DNA of 54,877 nucleotides from CAYVQF01 sp964454015 (GTDB taxonomy: Bacteria; Myxococcota_A; Bradymonadia; UBA4248), in NCBI GenBank assembly GCA_964454015.1, contig CAYVQF010000037.1:1-54877 (forward strand), written 5' to 3'. Shown here piece after piece: positions 16,459 to 25,739 of this stretch. The notes below the pieces were generated by a model that saw only the letters and a program-made list of their open reading frames with translations, searched no databases and had not been told where the DNA came from. The first letter of the stretch is position 1; each line of letters opens with the position of its first letter. A program made the translations under genes and the position numbers.

Positions 16459-17820
16459 GTGCACTTAGCAGCCACCATCAGAGGGACGGTCTATCGCTTC
16501 GACTCGGTGAGAGAGGTCTTGGCCAAGGCCAACCCGCCCAAGTCGGGAGATGTGCTGGCTGGGGTGGCGGCACGCTCGGCGGTGGAGCGGGTAGCGGCGC
16601 GCGCCGTGTTGGCCCAGTTGAGCCTGGCCGACCTGCGGGATCACCCGGTGGTTCCCTATGAGATCGACGAGATCACGCGCTTGGTGGAGGACCACCTCGA
16701 CGAGGTGGCCTACCGCGCGGTAGCGCACCTGACGGTGGGTCAGTTCAGGGAGTGGTTGCTCTCTTCTGCGACCACGGGCGCTGAGATTCGCGCCGTCTCA
16801 CCTGGCTTGACACCGGAGATGGCTGCCGCGGTGTGCAAGCTGATGTCGAACCTGGACTTGATGTGTGTGGGTGCCAAGTGCGAGGTGGTGGTGCGGGCGA
16901 ACAGCACCCTGGGATTGCCCGGGCGCCTCTCGTCGCGCCTGCAGCCGAATCACCCTTCGGACGATGTCCAGGGCATCTTGTTGAGCATGCGCGAGGGGCT
17001 CTCCTATGGGTGTGGCGATGCGGTGATCGGCATCAACCCGGCCACGGACACGGCCGCCTCGACGGCAGAGATCCTCCGCGCCGTCGATGGGGTGATGCGC
17101 AAGCACCGGATCCCGACCCAGCACTGCGTGCTCTCTCACGTGACGGTGCAGATGCAGGCGCTGGACTTGGGATGCCCCATGGATCTGATGTTTCAGTCCC
17201 TCTCGGGCACGGAGTCTGGCAACCGGGCCTTTGGGATTTCCGTGTCCCTCATCGACGAGGCTTGGGAAAAGATGAAGGCCATGGGGAGCACTCAGGGCCC
17301 GAACGTGATGTATTTCGAGACGGGTCAGGGTTCGGCCCTGTCGTCGGCGGCTCACCATGGCGCGGATCAGCTCACCCTGGAGGCGCGCTGTTATGGTTTT
17401 GCCCGGCGCTATGAGCCCTTCCTCGTCAACACGGTGGTGGGCTTCATCGGGCCGGAATATTTGGAGAACGGGCGCCAGATCACCCGCGCGGGCCTGGAGG
17501 ATCACTTCATGGGCAAGCTGCTGGGGGTGCCCATGGGGTGTGACGCTTGTTTCACCTATCACGCCGACATGAGCCAAGATGAGCTGGAGTCCCTCAAGGT
17601 CTTGTTGGCGGCGGCAGGCTGTACCTATTTGATGTCCTTGCCCGTGGGTGATGACATCATGCTGAATTATCAGTCGACCTCTTACCATGACATCCCGTCT
17701 CTGCGCGGGTTGCTTGGCAAGCGCCCGACGCCGGAGTTCGATGCCTGGTTGCAAGACAGGGGTATCATGGACGGCGATCAACCGGGCAAGGCCTTTGGTG
17801 ATCCGAGGAGCCTGCAGTGA
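16459..17820 (+). CDS. eutB: Ethanolamine ammonia-lyase large subunit
   Basis: This 453-aa protein is the same length as E. coli EutB and recognisable throughout: EVLAKANPPKSGDVLAGVAA, RLQPNHPSDDVQ, LMFQSLSGTESG, YFETGQGSALSS, FLVNTVVGFIGPEYL, AGLEDHFMGKLLGVPMGCD and GDDIMLNYQ. With EutC it forms the adenosylcobalamin-dependent enzyme that converts ethanolamine to acetaldehyde and ammonia. The start is GTG at 16459 (GAGGA 3 nt before), giving an N-terminus aligned with E. coli EutB. The stop overlaps the EutC start. Confidence 0.98.
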   Translation: MHLAATIRGTVYRFDSVREVLAKANPPKSGDVLAGVAARSAVERVAARAVLAQLSLADLRDHPVVPYEIDEITRLVEDHLDEVAYRAVAHLTVGQFREWLLSSATTGAEIRAVSPGLTPEMAAAVCKLMSNLDLMCVGAKCEVVVRANSTLGLPGRLSSRLQPNHPSDDVQGILLSMREGLSYGCGDAVIGINPATDTAASTAEILRAVDGVMRKHRIPTQHCVLSHVTVQMQALDLGCPMDLMFQSLSGTESGNRAFGISVSLIDEAWEKMKAMGSTQGPNVMYFETGQGSALSSAAHHGADQLTLEARCYGFARRYEPFLVNTVVGFIGPEYLENGRQITRAGLEDHFMGKLLGVPMGCDACFTYHADMSQDELESLKVLLAAAGCTYLMSLPVGDDIMLNYQSTSYHDIPSLRGLLGKRPTPEFDAWLQDRGIMDGDQPGKAFGDPRSLQ

Positions 17821-18734
17821 GTCTCACCCGCACCCTCATGGCCGAGCTGGCGGCCCGCTTGACTTCACGCCCGGCCCAGGGAGCTGTCGCGCCGGCGACC
17901 CTGGTGGCGCCGCCGCCGGAGCGGATTTTCCCGCGCCAGGAGCAGAGGCACTCGCCTTTTGCCGAGGAAGCGGCCAAGCATACCACGGCGCTGCTCGGGA
18001 TCGGTCACGTGGGGACGCGCTACGCCACGGACGTGGTGTTGCAGTTTCAGGCCGAGCTGGCCGTGGCGCATGAGGCGGTGGGTGCGGTGTTGGCGCCCGA
18101 TTGGGCGAGTTCCCATGGGCTGCTGCCGCTCTACTCGCGGGTCAAGGATCACCGTGAGTTCTTGTTGCGCCCCGACTTGGGACGCCGCTTGGCGCCGGAG
18201 TCCTTGCAGCGTTTGCGACAAGAGGCCAAAGGGGGCGTCGATATTCAGCCCATCTTGGCCGACGGGCTCTCGGCGGTGGCCTGCATGGGTTCGGGGATGA
18301 AGCTGCTCGAGGCTTTCACTGCGGCCTGTGAGCAGCGCGGCTGGTCCGTGGGCACGCCGATGTGCGCCCATTTTGCCCGGGTGTGGTTGGAGGACGAGAT
18401 CGGCGAAGCGGTGCAGGCGCGGGTCGCCGCCATTTTACTGGGCGAGCGTCCGGGGCTGGGGACGGGTGACGGGCTCTCGGCCTACCTGGTTTATGATCCC
18501 AAAGTGGGTCGCACGGACTCGGATCGCAACATGATGTCCAACATCCATCCGCGCGGGACGCCGCCGGAACAAGCGGGGCGTCGCCTGGCGGTGCTTGCTG
18601 GGGCCATGCTCGAGCAGCGCAGCTCCGGGGTTGGACTGGAACTCTCGCATTTGACCGCCGAGCTGGGTGAGGCCGCAGGGACCGGCTATCGCGCCCCGCA
18701 AGCGCGGCAGCGCCTGGTGGAGGTACACGCCTGA
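17817..18734 (+). CDS. eutC: Ethanolamine ammonia-lyase small subunit
   Basis: This 305-aa protein carries the corrinoid-binding small-subunit fold: a variable N-terminus (about 55 residues, in many organisms a compartment-targeting region), then ARIGIGHVGTRY-type sequence (here LLGIGHVGTRYAT), LLPLYSRVKDHREFLLRPDLGRRL, ILADGLSAVA and GERPGLGTGDGLSAYLVY. Start GTG at 17817 overlaps the TGA of eutB (GTGA). Its own TGA shares one base with the eutL ATG, so the three genes are translationally coupled. Confidence 0.97.
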   Translation: MSLTRTLMAELAARLTSRPAQGAVAPATLVAPPPERIFPRQEQRHSPFAEEAAKHTTALLGIGHVGTRYATDVVLQFQAELAVAHEAVGAVLAPDWASSHGLLPLYSRVKDHREFLLRPDLGRRLAPESLQRLRQEAKGGVDIQPILADGLSAVACMGSGMKLLEAFTAACEQRGWSVGTPMCAHFARVWLEDEIGEAVQARVAAILLGERPGLGTGDGLSAYLVYDPKVGRTDSDRNMMSNIHPRGTPPEQAGRRLAVLAGAMLEQRSSGVGLELSHLTAELGEAAGTGYRAPQARQRLVEVHA

Positions 18735-19387
18735 TGCTTCAGCCCATCCTACCCAAGGTCCTGTCGGTCAAACGCATTCCTTACGCGCACCCCGACGTGT
18801 TGCGCGCTTACGGCGCCGATCCGGCGCGCCACTGTGCCTTGGGCTTGGTGACCTGCGACCAGGACGACGCGACCTACGTTGCCCTCGACGAGGCGACCAA
18901 GCAGGCGCCCGTGGATGTGGTCTTTGCGCGCTCATTTTATGCCGGCGCGGCGCACGCCTCTGGGTCCCTCTCGGGGGAGATTCTCGGGGTGATCGCCGCG
19001 ACGGATCCCGACGAAATCGAAGAGGGCCTCAAGGCCTTGCTGCGCTGCCTGGAGGAAGACGCCTGCTTCTACCACGCCGACGCGGCCCGCAGCGTGGCCC
19101 TCTTTCCCCACGTCATCGCTTCCTTGGGGCACTACCTCTCGGCCCAGGCTGGCCTCCAGCCGGGCGACGCGATGGCCTACCTCGTGGCCCCGCCCATGGA
19201 GGCGACCCTGGCCATGGACGCGGCCCTCAAGGCTGCCGACGTGCGCACCATCAAGCTCTTCACACCGCCGACGGAGACCAACTACGCGGCGGCGTGGCTG
19301 CACGGCGACCTGAACGCCTGTCAGGCCGCGGCCGAGGCCTTTGCCGAGGCGGTGGTCGAGGTGGTGCGCTGGCCCACGCGGCTCTAG
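18734..19387 (+). CDS. eutL: Bacterial microcompartment shell protein EutL
   Basis: This 217-aa protein is a circularly permuted tandem-BMC shell protein. It has the length and signatures of EutL: YVALDEATKQAPVDVVFARSFYAGAAHASG, GDAMAYLVAPPMEATLAMDAALKAADV and PPTETNYAAAWL (only parts quoted). EutL forms pseudohexameric tiles with a gated pore in the ethanolamine compartment and binds ethanolamine. No eutS, eutM, eutN, eutK, aldehyde dehydrogenase or alcohol dehydrogenase gene is present around it. The gene is therefore part of a minimal eutBCL unit; whether a compartment is assembled is open. Confidence 0.95.
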   Translation: MLQPILPKVLSVKRIPYAHPDVLRAYGADPARHCALGLVTCDQDDATYVALDEATKQAPVDVVFARSFYAGAAHASGSLSGEILGVIAATDPDEIEEGLKALLRCLEEDACFYHADAARSVALFPHVIASLGHYLSAQAGLQPGDAMAYLVAPPMEATLAMDAALKAADVRTIKLFTPPTETNYAAAWLHGDLNACQAAAEAFAEAVVEVVRWPTRL

Positions 19388-19427
19388 TGCGACCCAGGGG
19401 CGCCTGGCCGCCGGCCTAGGGATAGGC

Positions 19428-21383
19428 TCAGTCTACCGTCTTGGCGCAACGGAAGCCCAGGGTCGTGCCATAGCTGGTGGGTGCCAAGGAGTGGCGGGCC
19501 GAGGTGCGCATGGTGGGGCCAGTGCTGTTCCAGCCGCCGCCGCGCACCACGCGCTGGGTGCCCGTGCTGGGGCCCGTGGGGTTGACCGCGGCGGCGGCGG
19601 TGTAGGTGGTGGCGCCGTACCAATCGGCGGTCCACTCGGCGACGTTGCCCGCCATGTCGAGGAGGCCGTCGGGTGAGGCGCCATTGTTGCTGCCGAGGAG
19701 GAAGGAGCCGACGGGCGCCGTCGCGGCGAAGCCATCGCCGGTGTAGAAGTCATCGCCGTTGGCCTTCGCCGTGGACAGGCCCCACTCGAGGCTGCTGCAA
19801 TAGGTGCCCCAAGAATTGGGGCAAGAGTTGCCCCAGGGGAAGCGTTGGTGATCGGGGCCTTTGGCGGCGCGCTCCCACTCGGCCTCCGTGGGCAGGCGTT
19901 TGCCGACCCACTCACAGTAGGCTTTGGCCTGGCTCCAGGTGACGCCGTTGATGGGGTGGTTGCCGCGGCCGAGGACCCCGGCGTTGTAATTGGCGCCCGT
20001 GGCGGCAGCGGTGCAGGGACCATTGTTGACGCAGAGTTGGTACTCCGTGGTGCTGACCTCATAGCGATCGATGAAGTAGGCGCTCAAGGTGACGCTGTGG
20101 CTGGGCTGGGCGTCGCTCTCGCACCAGCCGTCGCCGTTGGCGAGGGTGGGGCAGCCCATGGCGTAGGTGGTCGTCGCGCCGCTGGACGGGAGACGGCGCA
20201 TCGCCGCTGGGCTGCAGGCGAAGGTACCGGGCTGGGTGACGCTCTCGCTACATACGCCGTCGAGGGTGGCGCAGTTGACCGTGGTGATGGCGCCGTCGAC
20301 GCAGGTGGTCAAGGTCTGCCCCTGGCAGGCGCTGTGCAGGGGGCTGCCACAGATGCCGCCGCAGCCGTCGGGTCCACAGCTCTTGCCGTCACAGTCGGGG
20401 ACGCAGACGCAGTGATGGCCGCCTTGGCCGTCTTCCCGGCAGGACTCACCGCTGGTGCTGCAATGCTCCGTGGCGATGACACCGTCATCGCACCAGCGCA
20501 ACAGATCACCTTGGCATTCGCTGCTGAGATCCTCCCCACAGATGCCGCCGCAGCCGTCGTCGCCGCAGGCCCTGCCGGTGCAATTGGGCAGGCAGGCGCA
20601 GTGGTGACCCCCTTGGCCGTCCTCCTGGCAGATGTCACCCGACTCACCGCAGTCGACGCGCTGAATGACGCCGTCTTGGCAGAGGCGCAGGGTGGTGCCG
20701 TCGCAGTCGCTGGTGAGGAATTCGCCGCAGACGCCGCTGCAGCCGTCGGATCCGCAGGCTTTGCCCGTGCACTCCGGGGTACAGCCAGGATCGACGCAGT
20801 GGTGGCCGCCTTGGCCGTTCTCTTGGCAGACGTCGCCTGCGGCAGCGCAATCGACGCTTTGAATGACGCCGTCTTGGCAGAGGCGCAGGGTGGTGCCGTC
20901 GCAGTCGCTGGTGAGGAAGTCGCCGCAGACGCCGCCGCAGCCGTCGGGCCCGCAGGCCTTGCCTGTGCACTCCGGGGTACAGCTAGGATCGACGCAGTGG
21001 TGGCCGCCTTGGCCTTTCTCTTGGCAGACGTCGCCTGACGCGGCGCAGTCGAAGGGTTGAATGACGCCGTCTTGGCAGAGGCGCAGGGTGGTGCCGTCGC
21101 AGTCGCTGGTGAGGAAGTCGCCGCAGACGCCGCCGCAGCCGTCGGGCCCGCAGGCCTTGTCGGCGCAGTCTGGGGTGCAGGTCTCAGGGGTGTCGTCGTC
21201 GACCTCAGGGGTGACGTCGATGGGGACATCGCTGGGGTCGATGTCGGTGAGATCCTGTGGCAGCAGGTCACTGTCTGCCGGGAGATCTGGGTCCACGTCG
21301 GCTTTGGATCCGCCGCTGTCGTCGCAGGCACTCAGGGAGTAGAGGAGCAGGAGAGAGAGGGCCAGGAGGGAGAGGTTTCGCAT
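19428..21383 (-). CDS. Cys-rich repeat lipoprotein with FGE/SUMF1-fold C-terminus
   Basis: This 651-aa protein has a lipoprotein signal (LYSLSACDDSG) and an acidic Asp/Val/Pro linker. Five Cys-rich modules of about 66 residues each follow (CTPxCTGKACGPDGCGGVCG then DCDGTTLRLCQDGVIQ then CQENGQGGHHC), the first three nearly identical. The C-terminus of about 235 residues is a formylglycine-generating-enzyme (sulfatase-modifying factor) fold (DRYEVSTTEYQLCV, VGKRLPTEAEWERAAKG, GLLDMAGNVAEWTADWY, RVVRGGGWNS, GFRCAK). The catalytic cysteines of true FGE near the RGG motif are absent (RGGGWNSTGPTMRTSARHS), so a binding or structural role is more likely. Start: ATG 21383; a GTG three codons upstream is possible. 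Confidence 0.8.
   Translation of the reverse strand: MRNLSLLALSLLLLYSLSACDDSGGSKADVDPDLPADSDLLPQDLTDIDPSDVPIDVTPEVDDDTPETCTPDCADKACGPDGCGGVCGDFLTSDCDGTTLRLCQDGVIQPFDCAASGDVCQEKGQGGHHCVDPSCTPECTGKACGPDGCGGVCGDFLTSDCDGTTLRLCQDGVIQSVDCAAAGDVCQENGQGGHHCVDPGCTPECTGKACGSDGCSGVCGEFLTSDCDGTTLRLCQDGVIQRVDCGESGDICQEDGQGGHHCACLPNCTGRACGDDGCGGICGEDLSSECQGDLLRWCDDGVIATEHCSTSGESCREDGQGGHHCVCVPDCDGKSCGPDGCGGICGSPLHSACQGQTLTTCVDGAITTVNCATLDGVCSESVTQPGTFACSPAAMRRLPSSGATTTYAMGCPTLANGDGWCESDAQPSHSVTLSAYFIDRYEVSTTEYQLCVNNGPCTAAATGANYNAGVLGRGNHPINGVTWSQAKAYCEWVGKRLPTEAEWERAAKGPDHQRFPWGNSCPNSWGTYCSSLEWGLSTAKANGDDFYTGDGFAATAPVGSFLLGSNNGASPDGLLDMAGNVAEWTADWYGATTYTAAAAVNPTGPSTGTQRVVRGGGWNSTGPTMRTSARHSLAPTSYGTTLGFRCAKTVD
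20586..21179 (-). repeat. Three near-identical 198-bp tandem repeats
   Basis: Units begin at about 21179, 20981 and 20783 and run leftward, each encoding one 66-residue Cys-rich module. Two more diverged units continue to about 20200. The near identity at DNA level, including synonymous positions, points to recent duplication or ongoing homogenisation. Confidence 0.9.
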
Positions 21384-21421
21384 GATGTGCACTCGCGCTG
21401 ATGTATAAGGTTAGACGCTGC

Positions 21422-22021
21422 TCAGGGCAGCAAGTAGAGGTGTCGTGCATCGAGGGCTGGTGCGGTGTCGCGTAGGGCGATCACCGTAATGGGCCACGGT
21501 GGATGCGGGTCAGGGAAGGGCAGCTCGACGGCCAGGGCCGCGCCCCAGGTGAATTCGAGCCACAGCTCGCACCACGCAGGGCTGGCGGGGCAGCGGTCGA
21601 GGAGGCGGTCGCTCAAAGCGATACCGAGGCGGGTGTCGTCGAGCCTCACGGCGAGAAAGGCGTCGGGGTCGTCACTCGGGTGCCCGAGGACGGCACGGGT
21701 GATGCCCAGGGGACTGAGCTGGACGGCGACGGGGGCGAGCAAGTGGGCGTCAGGTCGTTGTTGCTGCAGGTCCTGGAGCCAGGTGTGGAGGGCTGCGGCA
21801 GGCAAGAGAGGAGGGCCGAGACGTTCAGTCATGTCAGCTCCGAGGCCGGGTGGTGTGGGGGCTTCGCTCGGTTGCTTCGCGCCGGTGACGGTGGTGGGCC
21901 GTTGCGGCGCATCCTGGCCGGCGGCCGGTGAGGCGCCGGGGGGCGAAGGCGGCAGGGGCGGTTCGGGTTGGCAGGAGAGTGCGAGCAGAGCGAACGCAGC
22001 CAAGAGTCCATGGCGGAGCAT
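21422..22021 (-). CDS. Hypothetical Pro-rich lipoprotein
   Basis: This 199-aa protein has a signal peptide with lipobox LALSC, a Pro/Ala/Ser-rich linker to about residue 75, and a C-terminal domain of about 120 residues containing two Cys (DRCPASPAWCELW) that could form a disulfide. I recognise no family. It lies 38 bp upstream of the Cys-rich lipoprotein on the same strand and is probably cotranscribed with it. Confidence 0.6.
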   Translation of the reverse strand: MLRHGLLAAFALLALSCQPEPPLPPSPPGASPAAGQDAPQRPTTVTGAKQPSEAPTPPGLGADMTERLGPPLLPAAALHTWLQDLQQQRPDAHLLAPVAVQLSPLGITRAVLGHPSDDPDAFLAVRLDDTRLGIALSDRLLDRCPASPAWCELWLEFTWGAALAVELPFPDPHPPWPITVIALRDTAPALDARHLYLLP

Positions 22022-22229
22022 GTGGTGTTACCTCGCGAGGGCCACCGTCGGGGTGACGGAGCGCACTGAGCTGCCTTCTTTTATGGTGAAAAAGCGTGAC
22101 CGAGGCAACATCTTTGCCGGTGGGCACTGCATGCCTTGCAGCTAGACCCAGGGGGCTGCGACGGGTTAAAAGCCATAGACCATAGATGAGGGGCGCGACG
22201 CAACGCGGGTCGCAGTTGTGAGGCAACAC

Positions 22230-25200
22230 GTGAGGGGAGTTCCAGAACGGGCGAGGGTGCCTTTTGCCATCATCATCCACGGCGATGTCGAGCAGAGTGC
22301 GGCGTTGGCGACGCTGTTAGGGGACGAAGGCTTGGAGGCGCGTTGCTACGCCTCGCTTCAGGCGGGCTTGCGCGCCCTGATGGAGGTTCTCAGTGAGGCA
22401 GAGCGCGCGTCTCAGCAGGCGGGGCTGCTTCCTGCTGACGCAGTGCCGGGCGGTGCGTTGCCGTCGCTGTTGGTCCTCCAAGAGGAGGTGCTGGGTGTTG
22501 CTGACGGCTGGCGTTTGGGTGCGATGATGCGCTCTAGCGCTTGGTCTCCCCTCGCGGGGCTGCCGCTGTTGCTGTTGGCGGCGCCAGCGCGGGTCGGTGC
22601 CTCTGGCTTTGCTTTGGGGGAGGCCGCGGTGGTCTTGGAGGCGCCCCTGGACTTGGCCCTTTTTCGGGGCGAAGTGCGCGCCTCGTTGCGCGGTCAACGG
22701 CGGGGGCGTCCGCGGGCGTTATTGGTCTTGGGTCCCGGCGAGGGCGATGGCTTGGACGCCGCCTTGGCGGGGTGCGGCTGGTGCCCAGTGCGGGTGCAGG
22801 GCTTGCGTGAGGCCCTCGCCGCGCTTGACGAGGGCGCGTGGCAGGCGGTGTTTTTGTCTGAGCCGCTGCTCGACGTGGCCCTTGGGTCGTTGTTGGCTTC
22901 GGTGTCGCAGCAGCAGCCGGCTTGTCTCAGCGTGGTCATGGGTGAGGCGGCGACGAGCAGCGCGACCCTGGCGTGGCACCTGCGGGGCGCGGCGGCGGTG
23001 TGGTCGTTGGCGACACCAGCACCCTTGCTCGTGCAGGCCCTGGGTCACCTGGTGCGTGAGCATGCGCTTTGGCAACGCGAGCTTCGTTTGGCGCGGCGCG
23101 TCGAGGCGGTGGAGGGTGAAGCGGCGCGCTTGCAGTGGCTCAGCGGCTACGTGCAGAAGGGGCTCTGGGAGTGGAGCGCCACCCAAGAGCGTGAGGTGGC
23201 GCCGCGTGGACCCGAGGCGTGGTGTGGCTTCATGCGGCCAGAGGAGCGAGCGCGCTTTGCCGAGGCGTGGTCCGCTTTTCTTGCGGGCAAGGAGGACGCA
23301 TTCTCGCTGGAGTATGGTGTGCAGGACGCGGGGCAACAGCGCTGGGTGGCGACCCAGGGTGAGGTGGTGGTGCGCTCAGACCAAGGCGCGCCGCTGCGGG
23401 TCGTGGGCACCCACACGGACGTGACGGCGCGCAAGCGCGCCGAACAAGCGCTCCAGGCCAGCGAAGCCTACAAGCGGGCCATGTTGGATGCCATACCGGA
23501 CCTGATGTTCGTCTTCGACAGGGATGGGCATTTCATCGACTACAAGGCCACTGGAGACGAGCAGCTCATTCTCTCTCCAGCGCATTTCGTGGCGCGTCAC
23601 TATTCGGAGGTCTTGCCGCCAGAGCTGGCGCGCATCACCCGAGAGAACCTCGAGCGTTTGACGGCTACCGGGGTCTTACAGAGCTACATCTACGCGGTTG
23701 GTATCCAGGGCGAGACCCGTTACTTCGAAGGTCGCCTGGTCAAGTGTGGTGCCGAAAGGGCCCTCGCCATCGTCCGTGATGTCACGGCGCAGAAGGAGAT
23801 GGAGCGCGCCCTGCAGGCCAGCGAGGCCCATTTCCGCAGCATCGTGGACAACTCGGCAGCGGCGTACTTTTTCGTCGACCATGAGGGTCGTATTCGCCAA
23901 GTCAATCCTGCCTGGTTGCGTTTCTTCAATCGCGAGGAAGCCGAGGCGGTTTTTGGACAGCACTTCAGCGAGGTCGTGGGTGAGTCGGAGGCGTTTTGGG
24001 GGCGTGACTTTCCCCGGGGTCTGCGCGAAGGGGTGGTGGTCCAAGGCGAGGCCCTATGGCATCCGCCGACTGGACAGATGCGCTGGCACAGCATCAGCGC
24101 GAGCCCGCTGTGGCGCGAGGGGCGTCTGCAGGGTATGGACGTCTTTGTCTTTGACGTGAGCGAGCAGAAGCAAGCCGAGCAAAGCTACCAGCGTCTCTTC
24201 CTGGAGATGCGCGATGCCTTTGCAGTGCATGCGCTCATTCGCGACGAAGAGGGCGCGGTGGTGGACGGTCGCTTGTTGGCGGTCAATCCGGCCTTTGAGA
24301 AAATGAGTGGTCGCCAGGCGAGTGCCGTGGTGGGGCATCTGGTGAGTGAGATCTGGCCGGAGGCGAGCTTGCAGATTGTGCGGTTGGCAGAAGCTGCGCT
24401 GCAGGGGACGGCCGAGACGCTGGCCTATGAGAGCCAAGATTTGGGTAAGACCTTCGAGGTGATGGCCTTTTGCCCAGCGCCGGAACACTTGGCCTGCATC
24501 TTTCGGGACGTGACCCAACGCCGCCGCGCCGAGGAAGAAAAGGCCAAGCTGGAGAGCCTCCTCTTCCAAGCGCAGAAGTTGGAGTCCATCGGCCGTTTGG
24601 CGGGTGGCATCGCGCACGACTTCAACAACATGCTGGGGGTGATCCTGGGGCATGTCGAGATGGCCTTGGAAGGGGCGGAGAGGGCGACGGCGCCGTTGCG
24701 GCAGAGCCTGGAGCAGATTCAGGACGCGGCGCAGCGCTCGGCAGAGCTGACGCGGCGACTCTTGGCCTTTGCGCGCAAGCAGGCGAACGCTCCCCGCGTT
24801 GTGGATCTCAATGCCCACATTGCTGGGATGTTGATGATGCTGCGCCGCTTGTTGGGTGAAGAGATCGCCTTGGAGTGGCAGCCCGAGGCGGCGCTGTGGA
24901 CCGTCCAGGTCGATCCCAGCCAGATCGATCAGGTCATGGCCAACCTCTGCGTCAACGCGCGAGACGCCATCGCGGCACACGGGCGCATCACCATCAGCAC
25001 GGCCAACTGTCATTTTGAAGAGGTCGACTGCACGGAACACCCCGAGATGATCCCAGGGGCCTACGTCATGTTGGCGGTCACGGATGATGGCGGCGGGATG
25101 GCCCGCCAGGTGCAGGCGCGCCTCTTCGAGCCCTTCTTCACCACCAAGGAGGCGGGCAAAGGGACGGGCCTCGGCTTGGCGATGGTCTATGGCATCGTCA

Positions 25201-25724
25201 AGCAGAATCGGGGTTTCATTCACGTCTATAGCGAGGTTGGGCGAGGTTCTTCGTTCAAGCTCTATTTTCCTCGCCATGGGGCTGCCGCGGAGACGGTGAG
25301 CTCGGCGGCGCGGCGGGAGACGCCGCGCGCCAAGGGCCTGGAGACGGTGCTCGTGGTGGAAGACGAGGCGGGGATTCTAGCCATCGTCAAGACCATGCTC
25401 GAGCGGCATGGTTACGCCGTGTTGGCGACGACGAGCGCCGGCGAAGCGCTCGCGCTGGCCCAGAAACACGGGCGGGAGATCGACCTGTTGCTGACGGACG
25501 TGGTGATGCCTGAGAGCGATGGGCGGGCCCTGGCGCAGCAGGTACGTGAGTGGTCTTCGCCCCTGGCGGTGGTGTTCATGTCGGGCTACGCCGTGGATGT
25601 GATGACCCAACCTGAGGCCGACGCAGGGGTGGGCTATTTGCAGAAGCCTTTCACCCAGCGAGAGCTGTTGGCGCTGGTGCGGGAGCTCCTGGACACGGTG
25701 GGCGGGCGAGCTGGGGAGCCTTGA
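22230..25724 (+). CDS. Hybrid sensor histidine kinase (PAS, HisKA, HATPase, receiver)
   Basis: This is a protein of about 1164 aa. The N-terminal 270 residues look like one or two degenerate receiver-type domains (FAIIIHGDVEQSAALATLLG). Several PAS domains follow (EAYKRAMLDAIPDLMFVFDR; AHFRSIVDNSAAAYFFVDHE; a third before the kinase core). The HisKA H-box is GGIAHDFNNMLGVILGH with H796. The HATPase has N (NLCVNARDAI), G1 (DDGGGM), F (FEPFFTTK) and G2 (GTGLGLAM) boxes. A C-terminal receiver has LLLTDVVMP with phospho-acceptor D1090. There is no transmembrane helix, so it is a cytoplasmic sensor. Start: GTG 22230 with GAGG 6 nt upstream; GTG 22218 or 22257 are alternatives. Confidence 0.92.
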   Translation: MRGVPERARVPFAIIIHGDVEQSAALATLLGDEGLEARCYASLQAGLRALMEVLSEAERASQQAGLLPADAVPGGALPSLLVLQEEVLGVADGWRLGAMMRSSAWSPLAGLPLLLLAAPARVGASGFALGEAAVVLEAPLDLALFRGEVRASLRGQRRGRPRALLVLGPGEGDGLDAALAGCGWCPVRVQGLREALAALDEGAWQAVFLSEPLLDVALGSLLASVSQQQPACLSVVMGEAATSSATLAWHLRGAAAVWSLATPAPLLVQALGHLVREHALWQRELRLARRVEAVEGEAARLQWLSGYVQKGLWEWSATQEREVAPRGPEAWCGFMRPEERARFAEAWSAFLAGKEDAFSLEYGVQDAGQQRWVATQGEVVVRSDQGAPLRVVGTHTDVTARKRAEQALQASEAYKRAMLDAIPDLMFVFDRDGHFIDYKATGDEQLILSPAHFVARHYSEVLPPELARITRENLERLTATGVLQSYIYAVGIQGETRYFEGRLVKCGAERALAIVRDVTAQKEMERALQASEAHFRSIVDNSAAAYFFVDHEGRIRQVNPAWLRFFNREEAEAVFGQHFSEVVGESEAFWGRDFPRGLREGVVVQGEALWHPPTGQMRWHSISASPLWREGRLQGMDVFVFDVSEQKQAEQSYQRLFLEMRDAFAVHALIRDEEGAVVDGRLLAVNPAFEKMSGRQASAVVGHLVSEIWPEASLQIVRLAEAALQGTAETLAYESQDLGKTFEVMAFCPAPEHLACIFRDVTQRRRAEEEKAKLESLLFQAQKLESIGRLAGGIAHDFNNMLGVILGHVEMALEGAERATAPLRQSLEQIQDAAQRSAELTRRLLAFARKQANAPRVVDLNAHIAGMLMMLRRLLGEEIALEWQPEAALWTVQVDPSQIDQVMANLCVNARDAIAAHGRITISTANCHFEEVDCTEHPEMIPGAYVMLAVTDDGGGMARQVQARLFEPFFTTKEAGKGTGLGLAMVYGIVKQNRGFIHVYSEVGRGSSFKLYFPRHGAAAETVSSAARRETPRAKGLETVLVVEDEAGILAIVKTMLERHGYAVLATTSAGEALALAQKHGREIDLLLTDVVMPESDGRALAQQVREWSSPLAVVFMSGYAVDVMTQPEADAGVGYLQKPFTQRELLALVRELLDTVGGRAGEP

Positions 25725-25739
25725 GCTTCGTGCCGTGCT

